NCBI RefSeq assembly: GCF_003583405.1 | Contig: NZ_QXEC01000017.1 | Coordinates: 62,001 to 126,000 of the forward strand | Direction of reading: 5' to 3' | Source of the DNA: Micromonospora radicis | Lineage (GTDB): Bacteria; Actinomycetota; Actinomycetes; Mycobacteriales; Micromonosporaceae | DNA: 64,000 nt | Shown here: piece by piece, positions 42,016 to 53,697 of the stretch | How the letters are laid out: every line of letters starts with the position of its first letter | Numbering within the stretch: position 1 is the stretch's first letter | Translations under genes and position numbers: made by a program | The notes under the pieces: generated by a model | Databases searched by the model: none | What the model was told of the DNA's origin: nothing | What the model saw: the letters and a program-made list of their open reading frames with translations, nothing else

Positions 42016-43503
42016 TCACTTGCCGCCGGCGAGCTTCTCCCGCAGTGCGGCGAGCGCCTCGTCGGTGGCCAGGGTGCCCGCGGGCTCCTCGGCCTGCCGG
42101 CTCGGGGCCGCGCTGGTGGAGGTGGTGGTGCCGGTGGCGGCGGGCTGCGGGTTGGCAGCGGCCTCGGCCTCGGCGGCCCGGGAGGTCTGCACCTGCTTCT
42201 GGTGCGCCTCCCAGCGCTGCCGCGCCTCGGCGTACTGCGTCTCCCACGTCTCGCGCTGCTTCTCGTACCCCTCGAGCCACTCGCCCGTCTCCGGGTCGAA
42301 GCCCTCCGGGTAGATGTAGTTGCCCTCGTTGTCGTAGGTCGCGGCCATGCCGTAGAGGGTCGGGTCGAAGTGCTCCTCGCCCTCGACGAAGCCCTCGTTG
42401 GCCTGCTTGAGCGACAGCGAGATCCGGCGGCGCTCGAGGTCGATGTCGATGACCTTGACCATGACCTCGGAGCCGACCTGGACGACCTGCTCGGGGATCT
42501 CCACGTGGCGCTCGGCCAGCTCGGAGATGTGCACCAGACCCTCGATGCCGTCGTCCACCCGGACGAAGGCGCCGAACGGCACCAGCTTGGTGACCTTACC
42601 CGGCACGATCTGCTGGATCGCGTGGGTGCGGGCGAACTGACGCCACGGGTCCTCCTGGGTCGCCTTCAGCGACAGCGAGACCCGCTCGCGGTCCAGGTCG
42701 ACGTCCAGGACCTCGACCTCGACCTCCTGGCCCACCTCGACGACCTCGGACGGGTGGTCGATGTGCTTCCAGGACAGCTCGGAGACGTGCACCAGACCGT
42801 CGACGCCGCCGAGGTCGACGAACGCGCCGAAGTTGACGATCGAGGAGACGACGCCCTTGCGGACCTGCCCCTTCTGGAGCTTGTTGAGGAACTCGGTACG
42901 CACCTCGGACTGGGTCTGCTCGAGCCAGGCCCGGCGGGACAGGACCACGTTGTTGCGGTTCTTGTCCAGCTCGATGATCTTGGCCTCGAGCTCCCGGCCC
43001 ACGTACGGCTGCAGGTCACGCACCCGCCGCATCTCGACCAGGGAGGCGGGCAGGAAGCCGCGCAGCCCGATGTCGAGGATGAGGCCACCCTTGACCACCT
43101 CGATGACCGAGCCGCGGACGACACCGTCCTCGTCCTTGATCTTCTCGATCGTGCCCCAGGCCCGCTCGTACTGCGCCCGCTTCTTGGAGAGGATCAGCCG
43201 CCCCTCCTTGTCCTCCTTCTGGAGGACGAGGGCCTCGATGTGGTCACCGACCGAGACGACCTCTGCCGGATCCACATCGTGCTTGATCGACAACTCACGA
43301 GAGGGGATGACGCCCTCGGTCTTGTAGCCGATGTCGAGCAGGACCTCGTCCCGGTCGACCTTGACGACGGTGCCTTCGACAATGTCGCCGTCGTTGAAGT
43401 ACTTGATGGTCTCGTCGATCGCGGCGAGGAAAGCTTCCTCAGAGCCGAGGTCGTCGACAGTGACCTTGGTGGCGCTCGAGGGGGCCTCGATGCTGCTCGT
43501 CAT
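42016..43503 (-). CDS. rpsA: 30S ribosomal protein S1
   Basis: S1 is the mRNA-binding protein of the small subunit. The 495-residue product has four S1 domains (about 36-105, 121-187, 208-276, 293-361), the actinobacterial number. A long Glu/Ala/Gln-rich, Thr/Ser-rich tail follows. ATG 43503 gives MTSSIEAPSSATKVTVDDLGS, the normal N-terminus; GGAG lies about 11 bases upstream. The 370-base upstream region contains a candidate promoter. Confidence 0.97.
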   Translation of the reverse strand: MTSSIEAPSSATKVTVDDLGSEEAFLAAIDETIKYFNDGDIVEGTVVKVDRDEVLLDIGYKTEGVIPSRELSIKHDVDPAEVVSVGDHIEALVLQKEDKEGRLILSKKRAQYERAWGTIEKIKDEDGVVRGSVIEVVKGGLILDIGLRGFLPASLVEMRRVRDLQPYVGRELEAKIIELDKNRNNVVLSRRAWLEQTQSEVRTEFLNKLQKGQVRKGVVSSIVNFGAFVDLGGVDGLVHVSELSWKHIDHPSEVVEVGQEVEVEVLDVDLDRERVSLSLKATQEDPWRQFARTHAIQQIVPGKVTKLVPFGAFVRVDDGIEGLVHISELAERHVEIPEQVVQVGSEVMVKVIDIDLERRRISLSLKQANEGFVEGEEHFDPTLYGMAATYDNEGNYIYPEGFDPETGEWLEGYEKQRETWETQYAEARQRWEAHQKQVQTSRAAEAEAAANPQPAATGTTTSTSAAPSRQAEEPAGTLATDEALAALREKLAGGK

Positions 43504-43873
43504 GTGGGCGGTTGCTCCGGTCGGATGATGTGTCACAGCAGGCTGGTGTCGCGGTGACCTGTGCGCGCCAACGGATCCGTCGGCGGGCCCACCCAAAAAT
43601 CGCTGAACGAGATCTTGATGTGACTCCGTCGACCGCGCACCTGCTCCCTGCCGAGGCACACGATCCGCGAGCGCATCCTCTACCCTACCCGCTGCATTAC
43701 CACAGCGTGCAAGCCCTCCCGTCTGCTCGTCACCGCACCACCCGCGAAAGGGGAGATATCGGCCAGAGAGGGCATTCCGGTCCCGTTCGCACGGATTCCC
43801 GGGCCGCCGCCGCCCACCATCTCCGTGCCGGCGGCGCGACCGGTCGCCTCCGGCACTGGTCTAGCGTGAGCGG
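43504..43873. other. Intergenic region upstream of rpsA
   Basis: This 370-base non-coding region sits between rpsA (minus) and the methyltransferase gene (plus). Read on the minus strand it contains the candidate rpsA promoter described at 43682-43712. The transcribed leader would be about 175 bases. I see no coding sequence. Confidence 0.5.
43682..43712 (-). promoter_or_regulatory. Candidate rpsA promoter
   Basis: On the minus strand, TTGCAC (43712-43707) is followed after 19 bases by TAGGGT (43687-43682). These are close to actinobacterial housekeeping -35 and -10 elements, though the spacing is slightly long. Confidence 0.4.
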
Positions 43874-44695
43874 GTGGACGACGACAACCGGGTGACCCGG
43901 CGCCGGGTCGGTGCCGCCGAGGCCCGCCGCGCCAACCGCCACTGGTGGGACGGCGACGCCGACGCGTACCAGGCCGAACACGGTCGCTTCCTGGGCGACG
44001 TGGACTTCGTCTGGTGCCCGGAGGGGCTGCGCGAGGCCGACGCCCGGCTGCTCGGCGAGGTCGCCGGACGCCGGGTGCTGGAGGTCGGCTGCGGCGCCGG
44101 GTCGTGCGCCCGCTGGCTGGTCACCCAGGGGGCCCGGCCGGTCGCCCTGGACCTGTCCGCCGGGATGTTGCGGCAGGCCGCGCAGGGCGCCGACCGCAGC
44201 GGCGTACGCGTACCGCTGGTGCAGGCCGACGCGCTGGCGCTGCCCTTCGCCACCGGCGCCTTCGACATCGCCTGCACCGCGTTCGGGGCGGTACCGTTCG
44301 TCGACGACTCGGCAGCGTTGATGCGCGAGGTGTTCCGGATCTTGCGACCGGGCGGACGGTGGGTCTTCTCGGTCACCCACCCGATGCGCTGGATCTTCCT
44401 CGACGACCCCGGCGAGGGCGGGCTGACCGCCGTGCACTCGTACTTCGACACCCGCCCGTACGTGGAGCAGGACGAGCGCGGTGTGGCCACGTACGTGGAG
44501 CAGCACCGCACCCTCGGCGACCGGGTCCGGGAACTGGTCGGCGCCGGCTTCCGACTGGTGGACCTGGTGGAACCGCAGTGGCCGGCGGGACACGAGGGGA
44601 TCTGGGGGCAGTGGAGCCCGCTGCGCGGCCGCCTCTTCCCCGGCACCGCCATCTTCGTCGCCGAGCGGGACCTTGGTGCGCCGACGCCCCGCTGA
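43874..44695 (+). CDS. Class I SAM-dependent methyltransferase
   Basis: In the 273-residue product, motif I VLEVGCGAGSCARW begins at residue 69. VALDLS (motif II), VQADALALPF and the ILRPGGRWVFSV post-motif follow, matching the methyltransferase type 11 family. The start is GTG 43874. The substrate is unknown. The conserved HWWDGDADAYQAEHG at the N-terminus is a common feature of an actinobacterial subfamily. Confidence 0.9.
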   Translation: MDDDNRVTRRRVGAAEARRANRHWWDGDADAYQAEHGRFLGDVDFVWCPEGLREADARLLGEVAGRRVLEVGCGAGSCARWLVTQGARPVALDLSAGMLRQAAQGADRSGVRVPLVQADALALPFATGAFDIACTAFGAVPFVDDSAALMREVFRILRPGGRWVFSVTHPMRWIFLDDPGEGGLTAVHSYFDTRPYVEQDERGVATYVEQHRTLGDRVRELVGAGFRLVDLVEPQWPAGHEGIWGQWSPLRGRLFPGTAIFVAERDLGAPTPR

Positions 44696-44783
44696 GGGCG
44701 GTTGCGCACCAGGATCCGCCGGAGGGGACCGGCCCGGCGCGCGCCCCGCCGTTTCCGCCCCACTCCCCCGGGTAACCCGCGGC

Positions 44784-45002
44784 ATGGCCGAGAAGGAGTT
44801 CCGCCGAGGCGACCACGTCTCCTGGGCCAGCCACAGCGGCCGGGCGCACGGCGTGGTACAGGAGAAACTGACCGAACGCACCCGGGTACGCGGACACACC
44901 GTCAACGCGTCCCCGCAGGCCCCGCAGTACCGCATCCGCAACGACGACTCGGGCCGGGACGTCGCCCACCACCCGGAGGTGCTGCGCCGTGAGCGGGAGT
45001 GA
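44784..45002 (+). CDS. DUF2945 (TUDOR-like) small protein
   Basis: The 72-residue product (MAEKEFRRGDHVSWASHSGRA...) has the GDHVSW, GVVQEK and RIRNDDSGRDVAHHPEVLR blocks of DUF2945. This family is annotated as hypervirulence-associated with a TUDOR-like fold. Its function is unclear. The stop overlaps the GTG start of the DUF3140 gene by 14 bases, so the two are translationally coupled. Confidence 0.8.
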   Translation: MAEKEFRRGDHVSWASHSGRAHGVVQEKLTERTRVRGHTVNASPQAPQYRIRNDDSGRDVAHHPEVLRRERE

Positions 45003-45417
45003 GGAGCGACAGACCTACCGGGAGTTCACCGAGGCGGTGAACATGAAGCCGGGTGAGCTTCAGCAGTGGCTGGAGACACCGGAGTCCAAGCACGTCGGCT
45101 GGCAGAAGAAGGGGACCGCGGGCGGCGAGTCGGTCGGCCACGAATCCGGCCGCAGGATCGTCGACCTGCTCCGCCGCAAGCGGGACCAGCTCAGCGCGGC
45201 CGACTACAAGCACATGCGCAAGGTCGTCGGGTACGTCCGGCGACACATGGCCCAGCGACCCAGCGGCGACGTCCGCGCAACACGCTGGCGGTACTCGCTG
45301 ATGAACTGGGGCCACGATCCGGTCAAGGCCCCGCTGCCCCCGCCCGGCGGCCCGTCCCGAAAGGCGCTGGAACGGCACGGCAGCCCACCGAAGAACCGGC
45401 GCGGCCCGGCCCGCTGA
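44989..45417 (+). CDS. DUF3140 family protein
   Basis: The 142-residue basic product (YREFTEAVNMKPGELQQWLETPESKHVGW in two blocks) matches DUF3140. The region HMRKVVGYVRRHMAQRPSG...WRYSLMNWGHDP is typical of this DNA-binding-like family. It starts at GTG 44989 inside the end of the DUF2945 gene. The pairing suggests a shared role, possibly in DNA or chromatin protection; this is inference. Confidence 0.8.
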   Translation: MSGSEERQTYREFTEAVNMKPGELQQWLETPESKHVGWQKKGTAGGESVGHESGRRIVDLLRRKRDQLSAADYKHMRKVVGYVRRHMAQRPSGDVRATRWRYSLMNWGHDPVKAPLPPPGGPSRKALERHGSPPKNRRGPAR

Positions 45418-45533
45418 CGACCCGCCACCCCCTGATCACGCCACTCGCCGTCGACGTCACTGCCGCCGCGCCCGGCCCCGTCGGGCGCCAGGTAGCCAGG
45501 GAGCGCCTAGCCGGGCCGGGTACCGCGTGCGGG

Positions 45534-48233
45534 TCAGTGGTCGGCGCTGTTCCAGTCCCGGCCCTCGCCGACCGACACCTCCAGCGGCACGGAGAGCGGG
45601 TAGGCCGCGCCCATCTCCCGCCGGACCAGCTCCTCCAGTGCGGCCCGCTCCCCCGGGGTCACCTCGAAGACCAGTTCGTCGTGCACCTGCAGCAGCATCC
45701 GGGATCCCAGGCCCGCCTCCCGCAACGCGGTGTCGACGTGCAGCATGGCGACCTTGATGATGTCGGCGGCGGAGCCCTGGATCGGCGCGTTGAGCGCCAT
45801 CCGCTCGGCCATCTCCCGGCGCTGCCGGTTGTCGCTGACCAGGTCGGGCAGGTAGCGACGGCGACCGAGAATGGTGGAGGTGTAGCCGTCCTGACGGGCC
45901 CGGGCCACCACCTCCTGAAGGTAGTCGCGCACCCCGCCGAACCCGGCGAAGTAGTCCTCCATCAGCCCACGCGCCTCCTCGGCGGTGATGCCGAGTTGCT
46001 GGGACAGGCCGAAGGCGCTCAGCCCGTAAGCCAGGCCGTAGTTCATCGCCTTGATCTTGCGCCGCTGGTCCGGGGTGACCTCGACCACCGGCACCCCGAA
46101 GACCGACGAGGCGGTGGCGGCGTGGAAGTCGGCGCCGGAGTTGAACGCCTCGATCAACGCGTCGTCGGCCGACAGGTGCGCCATGATCCGCATCTCGATC
46201 TGGCTGTAGTCGGCGGTGAGCAGGCATTCGTACCCCTCGCCCACCACGAAGGCGCGCCGGATGCGCCGCCCCTCCTCGGTGCGGATCGGGATGTTCTGCA
46301 GGTTGGGTTCGGTGGAGGAGAGCCGACCGGTGGCGGCCACCGTCTGGTTGAAGGTGGTGTGGATCCGCCCGTCGTCGGAGACCGACTTGAGCAGCCCGTC
46401 CACGGTCGACTTGAGCCGGGCCACGTCGCGGTGGCGCAGCAGGTGGTGCAGCAACGGATGCTCGGTCTGCGCGTAGAGCCACTGCAGGGCGTCGGCGTCC
46501 GTGGTGTACCCGGTCTTGATCTTCTTGGTCTTCGGCAGGTTCAACTCACCGAACAGGATCTCCTGGAGCTGCTTCGGCGAGCCCAGGTTGAACTCCCGCC
46601 CGACCACCTCGTACGCGCTCTGCGCGGCGGCCTTCACCTCGGCGGCGAAGTGCGCCTCCAGCTCGGACAGGTAGTCGGTGTCGGCGCCGATGCCGGTGCG
46701 TTCCATGTCGGCGAGCACCCGCATCAGCGGCAGCTCCACCCCGGCCATCAGCCGGGCCGACTGCTCACCGTCACGGGAGAGCTCCGCGTCGATCGCCTCG
46801 GCCAGGTCGAGGGTGGCCCGGGCGTGCAGCATGAGATTCTGCTCGGCCTCGCCCTCGCCGCCCAGCCCGTCCAGGGTGAGCTGGCCGTCGTCGGGCGCGT
46901 CGACCCGCAGTTCCCGGTGCAGGTAGCGCAGCGCCAGGTCGGTCAGGTCGTAGGAGCGCTGGTCGGGGCGGGCCAGGTAGGCCGCGATCTGGGTGTCGCG
47001 GGCGATGCCGTCGAGGGTCCAGCCGTGCGCGGCGAAGGCGAGCACGGTCGGCTTGCTGTCGTGCAGCACCTTCGGCCGGGCCGGGTCGGCCAGCCAGCCC
47101 GCCAGGGCCGCCTCGTCGGCGGCGTCGAGGACGCTCGGGTCGAACCAGGCCGCCGCGCCGTCGGCGGTGGCCAGCGCCAGGCCGGTGACGGTGGCGGTGT
47201 GCCGCCGGTTCGGACCGGTGTCGAGCTTGGCCGCCAGGCCGACCGGGCTGCCCGGCGCCGCGTGCGTCTCCAGCCAGCCGGTCAGCGCACCGGGCGCGGC
47301 GAGTACCTCACCGGTCAGGTCGAAGCCCGCCTCGGCCTCCGGCTCGACCGCGTCGAGGTACTGGTAGAGCCGGTCGCGCAGGATGCGGAACTGCAGGGTG
47401 TCGAAGACCTGGTGCACCGCCTCCCGGTCCCACCCCGGCCAGCGGGCGTCGTCGGGCCGGACCGGCAGCTCCAGGTCGGCCACCAGTCGGTTGATCTCGT
47501 AGTTGCGGATCACGTCGGCGAGCCGCTCGCGCAGACTGTCACCGGCCTTGCCCTTGATCTCGTCGGCGCGGGCGATCACGCCCTCCACCCCGTCGTACAG
47601 GTTGATCCACTTGGCCGCGGTCTTCGGCCCGACGCCGGGGACACCGGGCAGGTTGTCGCTGGTCTCACCGACCAGGGCGGCCAGATCCCGGTAGCGGCCC
47701 GGACCGACACCGTACTTGGCCTCGACCGCCGCCGGATCCATCCGGGCCAGGTCGGAGACGCCCTTGCGGGGGTAGAGCACGGTGATCTGGTCGTCGACGA
47801 GCTGGAAGGCGTCCCGGTCACCGGTGCAGATCAGCACCGGCATGCCCTGGTCACGGGCCTGGCAGGCCAGCGTGGCCAGCACGTCGTCGGCCTCGTAGCC
47901 CTCCTTCTCCACCACCGGCACCCGCAACGCCGCGAGGACCTCCTTGACCAGGCTGACCTGCCCCTTGAAGTCGCTCGGGGTCTCGCTGCGGCCGGCCTTG
48001 TACTCGGCGTACTTCTCGGTGCGGAACGAACGGCGGGAGACGTCGAAGGCGACCACGATGTGGGTCGGCCGCTCGTCGCGCAGCACGTTGATCAGCATCG
48101 AGGTGAAGCCGTAGACCGCGTTGGTCGGTTGCCCCGTCGTGGTGGAGAAGTTCTCCACCGGCAGGGCGAAGAACGCCCGGTACGCCAGGGAGTGTCCGTC
48201 GACGAGGAGCAGGCGCGGCGTCGTAGCTGTCAC
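45534..48233 (-). CDS. polA: DNA polymerase I
   Basis: This is a 899-residue repair and Okazaki-fragment polymerase. The N-terminal 5' nuclease covers about 1-290 (LLLVDGHSLAYRAFFAL; VPGVGPKTAAKW). The central exonuclease-fold region has lost most DEDD catalytic residues (GAAAWFDP and LHDSKP where the motifs should be). Proofreading is therefore probably absent, as in other actinobacterial PolA. Polymerase motif A is LLTADYSQIEMRI, motif B is RRKIKAMNYGLAYG and motif C is QVHDELVFE. GTG 48233 gives VTATTPRLLLVDG; 48257 is an alternative. Confidence 0.96.
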   Translation of the reverse strand: MTATTPRLLLVDGHSLAYRAFFALPVENFSTTTGQPTNAVYGFTSMLINVLRDERPTHIVVAFDVSRRSFRTEKYAEYKAGRSETPSDFKGQVSLVKEVLAALRVPVVEKEGYEADDVLATLACQARDQGMPVLICTGDRDAFQLVDDQITVLYPRKGVSDLARMDPAAVEAKYGVGPGRYRDLAALVGETSDNLPGVPGVGPKTAAKWINLYDGVEGVIARADEIKGKAGDSLRERLADVIRNYEINRLVADLELPVRPDDARWPGWDREAVHQVFDTLQFRILRDRLYQYLDAVEPEAEAGFDLTGEVLAAPGALTGWLETHAAPGSPVGLAAKLDTGPNRRHTATVTGLALATADGAAAWFDPSVLDAADEAALAGWLADPARPKVLHDSKPTVLAFAAHGWTLDGIARDTQIAAYLARPDQRSYDLTDLALRYLHRELRVDAPDDGQLTLDGLGGEGEAEQNLMLHARATLDLAEAIDAELSRDGEQSARLMAGVELPLMRVLADMERTGIGADTDYLSELEAHFAAEVKAAAQSAYEVVGREFNLGSPKQLQEILFGELNLPKTKKIKTGYTTDADALQWLYAQTEHPLLHHLLRHRDVARLKSTVDGLLKSVSDDGRIHTTFNQTVAATGRLSSTEPNLQNIPIRTEEGRRIRRAFVVGEGYECLLTADYSQIEMRIMAHLSADDALIEAFNSGADFHAATASSVFGVPVVEVTPDQRRKIKAMNYGLAYGLSAFGLSQQLGITAEEARGLMEDYFAGFGGVRDYLQEVVARARQDGYTSTILGRRRYLPDLVSDNRQRREMAERMALNAPIQGSAADIIKVAMLHVDTALREAGLGSRMLLQVHDELVFEVTPGERAALEELVRREMGAAYPLSVPLEVSVGEGRDWNSADH

Positions 48234-48297
48234 GGCAGCGACTCTAGTCCGTACCACCGACAGGCCCCGAGCGGCGGCACCGCGCGACGCCGGGAAA

Positions 48298-48343
48298 CGC
48301 CGACGGCCGCCCGTCCCACTCGGGGAACGGGCGGCCGTCGGCG
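48298..48343 (-). terminator. Terminator of the liv operon
   Basis: CGCCGACGGCCGCCCGT (48298-48314) and its exact reverse complement (48327-48343) form a 17-bp stem with a 12-base loop. The hairpin begins 10 bases beyond the livF stop and separates the operon from polA. Confidence 0.85.
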
Positions 48344-48353
48344 GTCGCGGCGG

Positions 48354-49064
48354 TCAGGCCACGCCCAGGTACGCCTCCTTGATCGAGGGGTCGTGCAGGA
48401 GGTCCTGCCCGGTCCCCTCCTTGACGATCCGCCCGGTCTCCAGGACGTACGCCCGGTGCGCGCGGGAGAGCGCCTGCTGCGCGTTCTGCTCCACCAGCAG
48501 CACCGTGGTGCCCTGCTGGTTGATCTCCACGATGATGTCGAAGATCTGCTGGATGATCATCGGGGCCAGGCCCATCGACGGCTCGTCCAGCAGCAGCAGC
48601 TTCGGCCGGCTCATCAGCGCCCGACCGACGGCGAGCATCTGCTGCTCACCACCGGAGAGCGTGCCACCGGCCTGCTTGCGCCGCTCGCGCAGCCGGGGGA
48701 ACAGCTCCAGCACCTTCTCCAGGTCGGCGGCGATGCCGGCGTGGTCCCGCCGGGTGTACGCCCCCATGTCCAGGTTCTCCAGCACCGTCATGCCGGGGAA
48801 GATCTGCCGCCCCTCGGGGGACTGGCACAGACCCCGGACCACCCGCAGGTCGGCGCGGAGCTTGCTGATGTCCTCGCCGTCGAAGGTGATCCGACCACCG
48901 GAGAGCGCCCGGGTGCCGGAGATCGCCCGCATGGTGGTGGTCTTACCGGCGCCGTTGGCGCCGATCAGAGCCACCACCTCGCCCTCGTTGACGGTGAGGC
49001 TGATGCCGTGCAACGCCTCGATCCGGCCGTACGAGACGCTGACGTCGTTCAACTCAAGCAGCAT
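48354..49064 (-). CDS. livF: Branched-chain amino acid-type ABC transporter ATPase LivF
   Basis: The product is 236 residues. Walker A is GANGAGKTTT near 36, the signature TLSGGEQQML near 135 and Walker B LLLLDEPSMGL. LivF is the second ATPase of liv/HAAT importers. ATG 49064 is chosen because it begins MLLELNDVSVSYG. The gene overlaps the livG stop by 11 bases. It is the last gene of livJHMGF. Confidence 0.93.
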   Translation of the reverse strand: MLLELNDVSVSYGRIEALHGISLTVNEGEVVALIGANGAGKTTTMRAISGTRALSGGRITFDGEDISKLRADLRVVRGLCQSPEGRQIFPGMTVLENLDMGAYTRRDHAGIAADLEKVLELFPRLRERRKQAGGTLSGGEQQMLAVGRALMSRPKLLLLDEPSMGLAPMIIQQIFDIIVEINQQGTTVLLVEQNAQQALSRAHRAYVLETGRIVKEGTGQDLLHDPSIKEAYLGVA

Positions 49065-49984
49065 CGGCGGGCTCCCCCAGGTACGCCGCGATAACCCGCG
49101 GGTCTCGGCTGACCTCTTCCGGCCGGCCGTCGGCGATCTTGCTGCCGAACTCCAGCACCACGATCCGGTCGGTGACACCCATCACCAGCCGCATGTCGTG
49201 CTCGATCAGCAGCACCGTCACGCCCTTGTCCCGGATCCGGCGGATCAGCCCCAGCAACTCCTCCTTCTCGGCCGGGTTGAACCCGGCCGCCGGCTCGTCC
49301 AGGCAGAGCAGCTTCGGCTCGGTGCCGAGCGCCCGGGCGATCTCCAGTCGTCGCTGGTAGCCGTACGGGAGGTTGCGCGCCTCGTCGTTGGCCCGGTCGG
49401 CGATGCCGACGAAGCGCAGCAACTCCATCGCCTTGTCCTCGGCCGCCCGCTCCTCCAGGATGTGCCGGGACAGACCGAAGGTCTTGGCGAAGCCGCGTCG
49501 CACCTGCTGCCAGGTCCGCACGATCCCGCCGGAGGCGGTGACCTGCGGCAGTTCCTCCTCCTTCGGGCGCACCCGGTAGAGCCGGAACAGCGCGCCGGGC
49601 ACGCTCGTCTTGTGCCGGGAGTCCGTCCCGACCATGACGTTCTCCAGCGCCGACATCTCCGGGAACAACCGGATGTTCTGGAACGTCCGGGAGATGCCGA
49701 GGCGGCTGATCTGGTGCGGCTTACGACCGGTGACCCGCTCACCGCGGAACCGGACCGCACCCGACGTCGGCTTGTAGACCCCGGTCATCACGTTGAAGCA
49801 GGTGGTCTTGCCGGCGCCGTTCGGCCCGATCAGGCCGAGGATCTCGCCTTCCTTGATCTCGAAGCTGATCCCGTTGAGCGCGACCACGCCACCGAAGCGG
49901 AGCGTGACGTCGTCGATCTCCAGCAGGTTCTTCGCCGGTACCGGCTGCGTCGGGATCTTCGGCGCCACCGGGTTGTTGGTCTCG

Positions 49985-49992
<8 letters not shown>
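49054..49992 (-). CDS. livG: Branched-chain amino acid-type ABC transporter ATPase LivG
   Basis: The 312-residue product starts MSDETNNPVAPK. Walker A GPNGAGKTT is near 55 and Walker B LLCLDEPAAGFNPAE is followed by the LivG-type HDMRLVM. A helical insertion of about 40 residues in the middle (LPQVTASGGIVRTWQQVRRG) is longer than in enterobacterial LivG. It overlaps livM by 8 bases and livF by 11, so the genes are co-translated. Confidence 0.93.
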
Positions 49993-52122
<2,130 letters not shown>

Positions 52123-52183
52123 CAGGTCTCCTTGCATCGAGAGCGGCCGGGGGATCACCCCGGCCGCACTCCGATACTGTTCG

Positions 52184-53335
52184 TCAGCTGAGCTTGAGCT
52201 CCTGCAGCGGCTCGAACGCCGTGCCCTTGATCTCGTACGACCAGATGACGACGCGGGACGGGTCCACATCGCCGTTCTCGGCGAACTTGATGTACTTCGA
52301 CACGCCCTGCTTGTCGTAGTTCTTCACGTACTCGAGGATCTCGGCGCGGGTCTTCTTGCCGTCCTTGAAGGCGTCCACGAAGATCTGCGCGGCGTCGAAG
52401 CCCTCAGCGCCGTACGAACCCGGCGCCTGACCGTAGGCGGCCTGGTAGTCGGCGGTGAAGGTGCCACCGGCCTTGTCGGCCGGGAGGCACGGGCAGGTGA
52501 TGATGGAGCCCTCGGCGCCACCGGAGGCACCGGCCGGGAAGGCCGGGTCGTACAGACCGTCCGGACCGATGAACTTCGCGGTCACGCCGGCACCACGCAT
52601 CTGGCGCACCAGCGGCGCGGCCTCACGGGTGTAGCCACCGTAGAAGACGAAGTCGGCGTTCGCCGCCTTGATCTTGGAGATCGTCGCCTCGAACTGCGAC
52701 TGCCGCTCCTGGATCTTGTCGCTGGCGGCGACCGTGGCACCCAGGTTCTTGGTCAGCTCGGCGGTGATACCGGCGCCGTAGGCGCTGGCGTCATCGATCA
52801 GGAAGACCCGCTGCGCGTTCTGCGACTTCAGGTAGGTCGCCACGGCGCCCGCCTGGGTGCCGTCGTTGCCGACCACGCGGAAGAAGGACTTGTTGCCCTT
52901 CGCGGTCAGGTCGGTACGGGTCGCCGACGGGGCGACCATCACCAGACCGGCGGCCTCGTAGACCGGCATGGTGGCGTCCGACTCGCCGGAGAAGTGGCCA
53001 CCGATGACCCCGAGGAACGAGGTGTCACCCGCGACCTGGTTGGCGACCGGGGTGGCCTGCGCCGGGTCACCCTGGGTGTCGAACTCGACCATCTCGATCT
53101 GGCAGTCGGCGTTCGCGTCGTTGTGCTGCTTGATCGCCAGCTTCGCGCCGTTCAGCGACGGCAGCACCAGACCCGCGTTGTCGCCGGTGAACGCACCGAA
53201 GATGGCGATCTTGCCACCGCAGTCGCCGGACGCGGTGTTGTCGCCGCTACCGCCGGCATCCTGACACCCGGCGGCGGCGACCAGCACCGCGGCGAGCGCG
53301 GCAGTACCCAGCGCCCTTGAATAGCTTCGCCTCAC
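52184..53335 (-). CDS. livJ: Extracellular solute-binding lipoprotein LivJ/LivK type
   Basis: In the 383-residue product the signal peptide ends in lipobox VAAAGC (Cys24), so the protein is anchored outside the membrane. The periplasmic-binding type 1 fold has IAIFGAFTGDNAGL, the sugar/amino-acid pocket region GVIGGHFSGESDATMPVYE and the late YGAEGFDAAQIF. Branched-chain amino acids are the default guess. Amides, urea or other small polar ligands are possible, because pocket residues cannot be assigned by eye. The start is GTG 53335 with GGAGGAGGG upstream. Confidence 0.9.
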   Translation of the reverse strand: MRRSYSRALGTAALAAVLVAAAGCQDAGGSGDNTASGDCGGKIAIFGAFTGDNAGLVLPSLNGAKLAIKQHNDANADCQIEMVEFDTQGDPAQATPVANQVAGDTSFLGVIGGHFSGESDATMPVYEAAGLVMVAPSATRTDLTAKGNKSFFRVVGNDGTQAGAVATYLKSQNAQRVFLIDDASAYGAGITAELTKNLGATVAASDKIQERQSQFEATISKIKAANADFVFYGGYTREAAPLVRQMRGAGVTAKFIGPDGLYDPAFPAGASGGAEGSIITCPCLPADKAGGTFTADYQAAYGQAPGSYGAEGFDAAQIFVDAFKDGKKTRAEILEYVKNYDKQGVSKYIKFAENGDVDPSRVVIWSYEIKGTAFEPLQELKLS

Positions 53336-53697
53336 GGCTTCTGACCCTCCTCCAGAAGCAGGGCGGGCACCTGGCCGACGGCGACGACGGAGCACGGCCC
53401 GTCACCACCGACCCGGCAAGGGTGCCCCCTGCATTACGGCTCGTGATGGCGGAGCGTACCCACACTCATACGGTCTCGGAAGGGGCTGAGGCGGGGTCTG
53501 CGAAACCGTTACGAAGACGGCCTCGAATGCGGCCACTCCCGTAACAGGTCAATCCGCTGACCGGTCGTTAAGCCCCGCCGGTCCGCCAGCTGGGACGCTC
53601 GGCCCAAGGGCACCGGGGAGCCCCGAAACCCGCCCGAAACACTCGCCACGACCACGCGCCGTCACCGACCGAAACTACCGAGAGTAGTCGTGAGACT
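53336..53697. other. Intergenic region upstream of livJ
   Basis: These 362 bases separate the liv operon from the downstream end of the lipoprotein gene. The segment next to livJ holds its ribosome site. The middle presumably holds the operon promoter. There is a short GGTCA-N6-TGACC inverted repeat at 53547-53562, of doubtful meaning. No coding sequence is supported. Confidence 0.5.

Noticed and set aside
45066..49094. A 1342-codon plus-strand frame over polA and livF
   Set aside because: It is antisense to clear polA and livF motifs and has no family similarity; composition is Gly/Arg/Val/Gln biased as in shadow frames.
53547..53562. GGTCA-N6-TGACC inverted repeat upstream of livJ as an operator
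   Set aside because: The arms are only 5 bases and such pairs are expected by chance in DNA of this composition; no regulator is linked.
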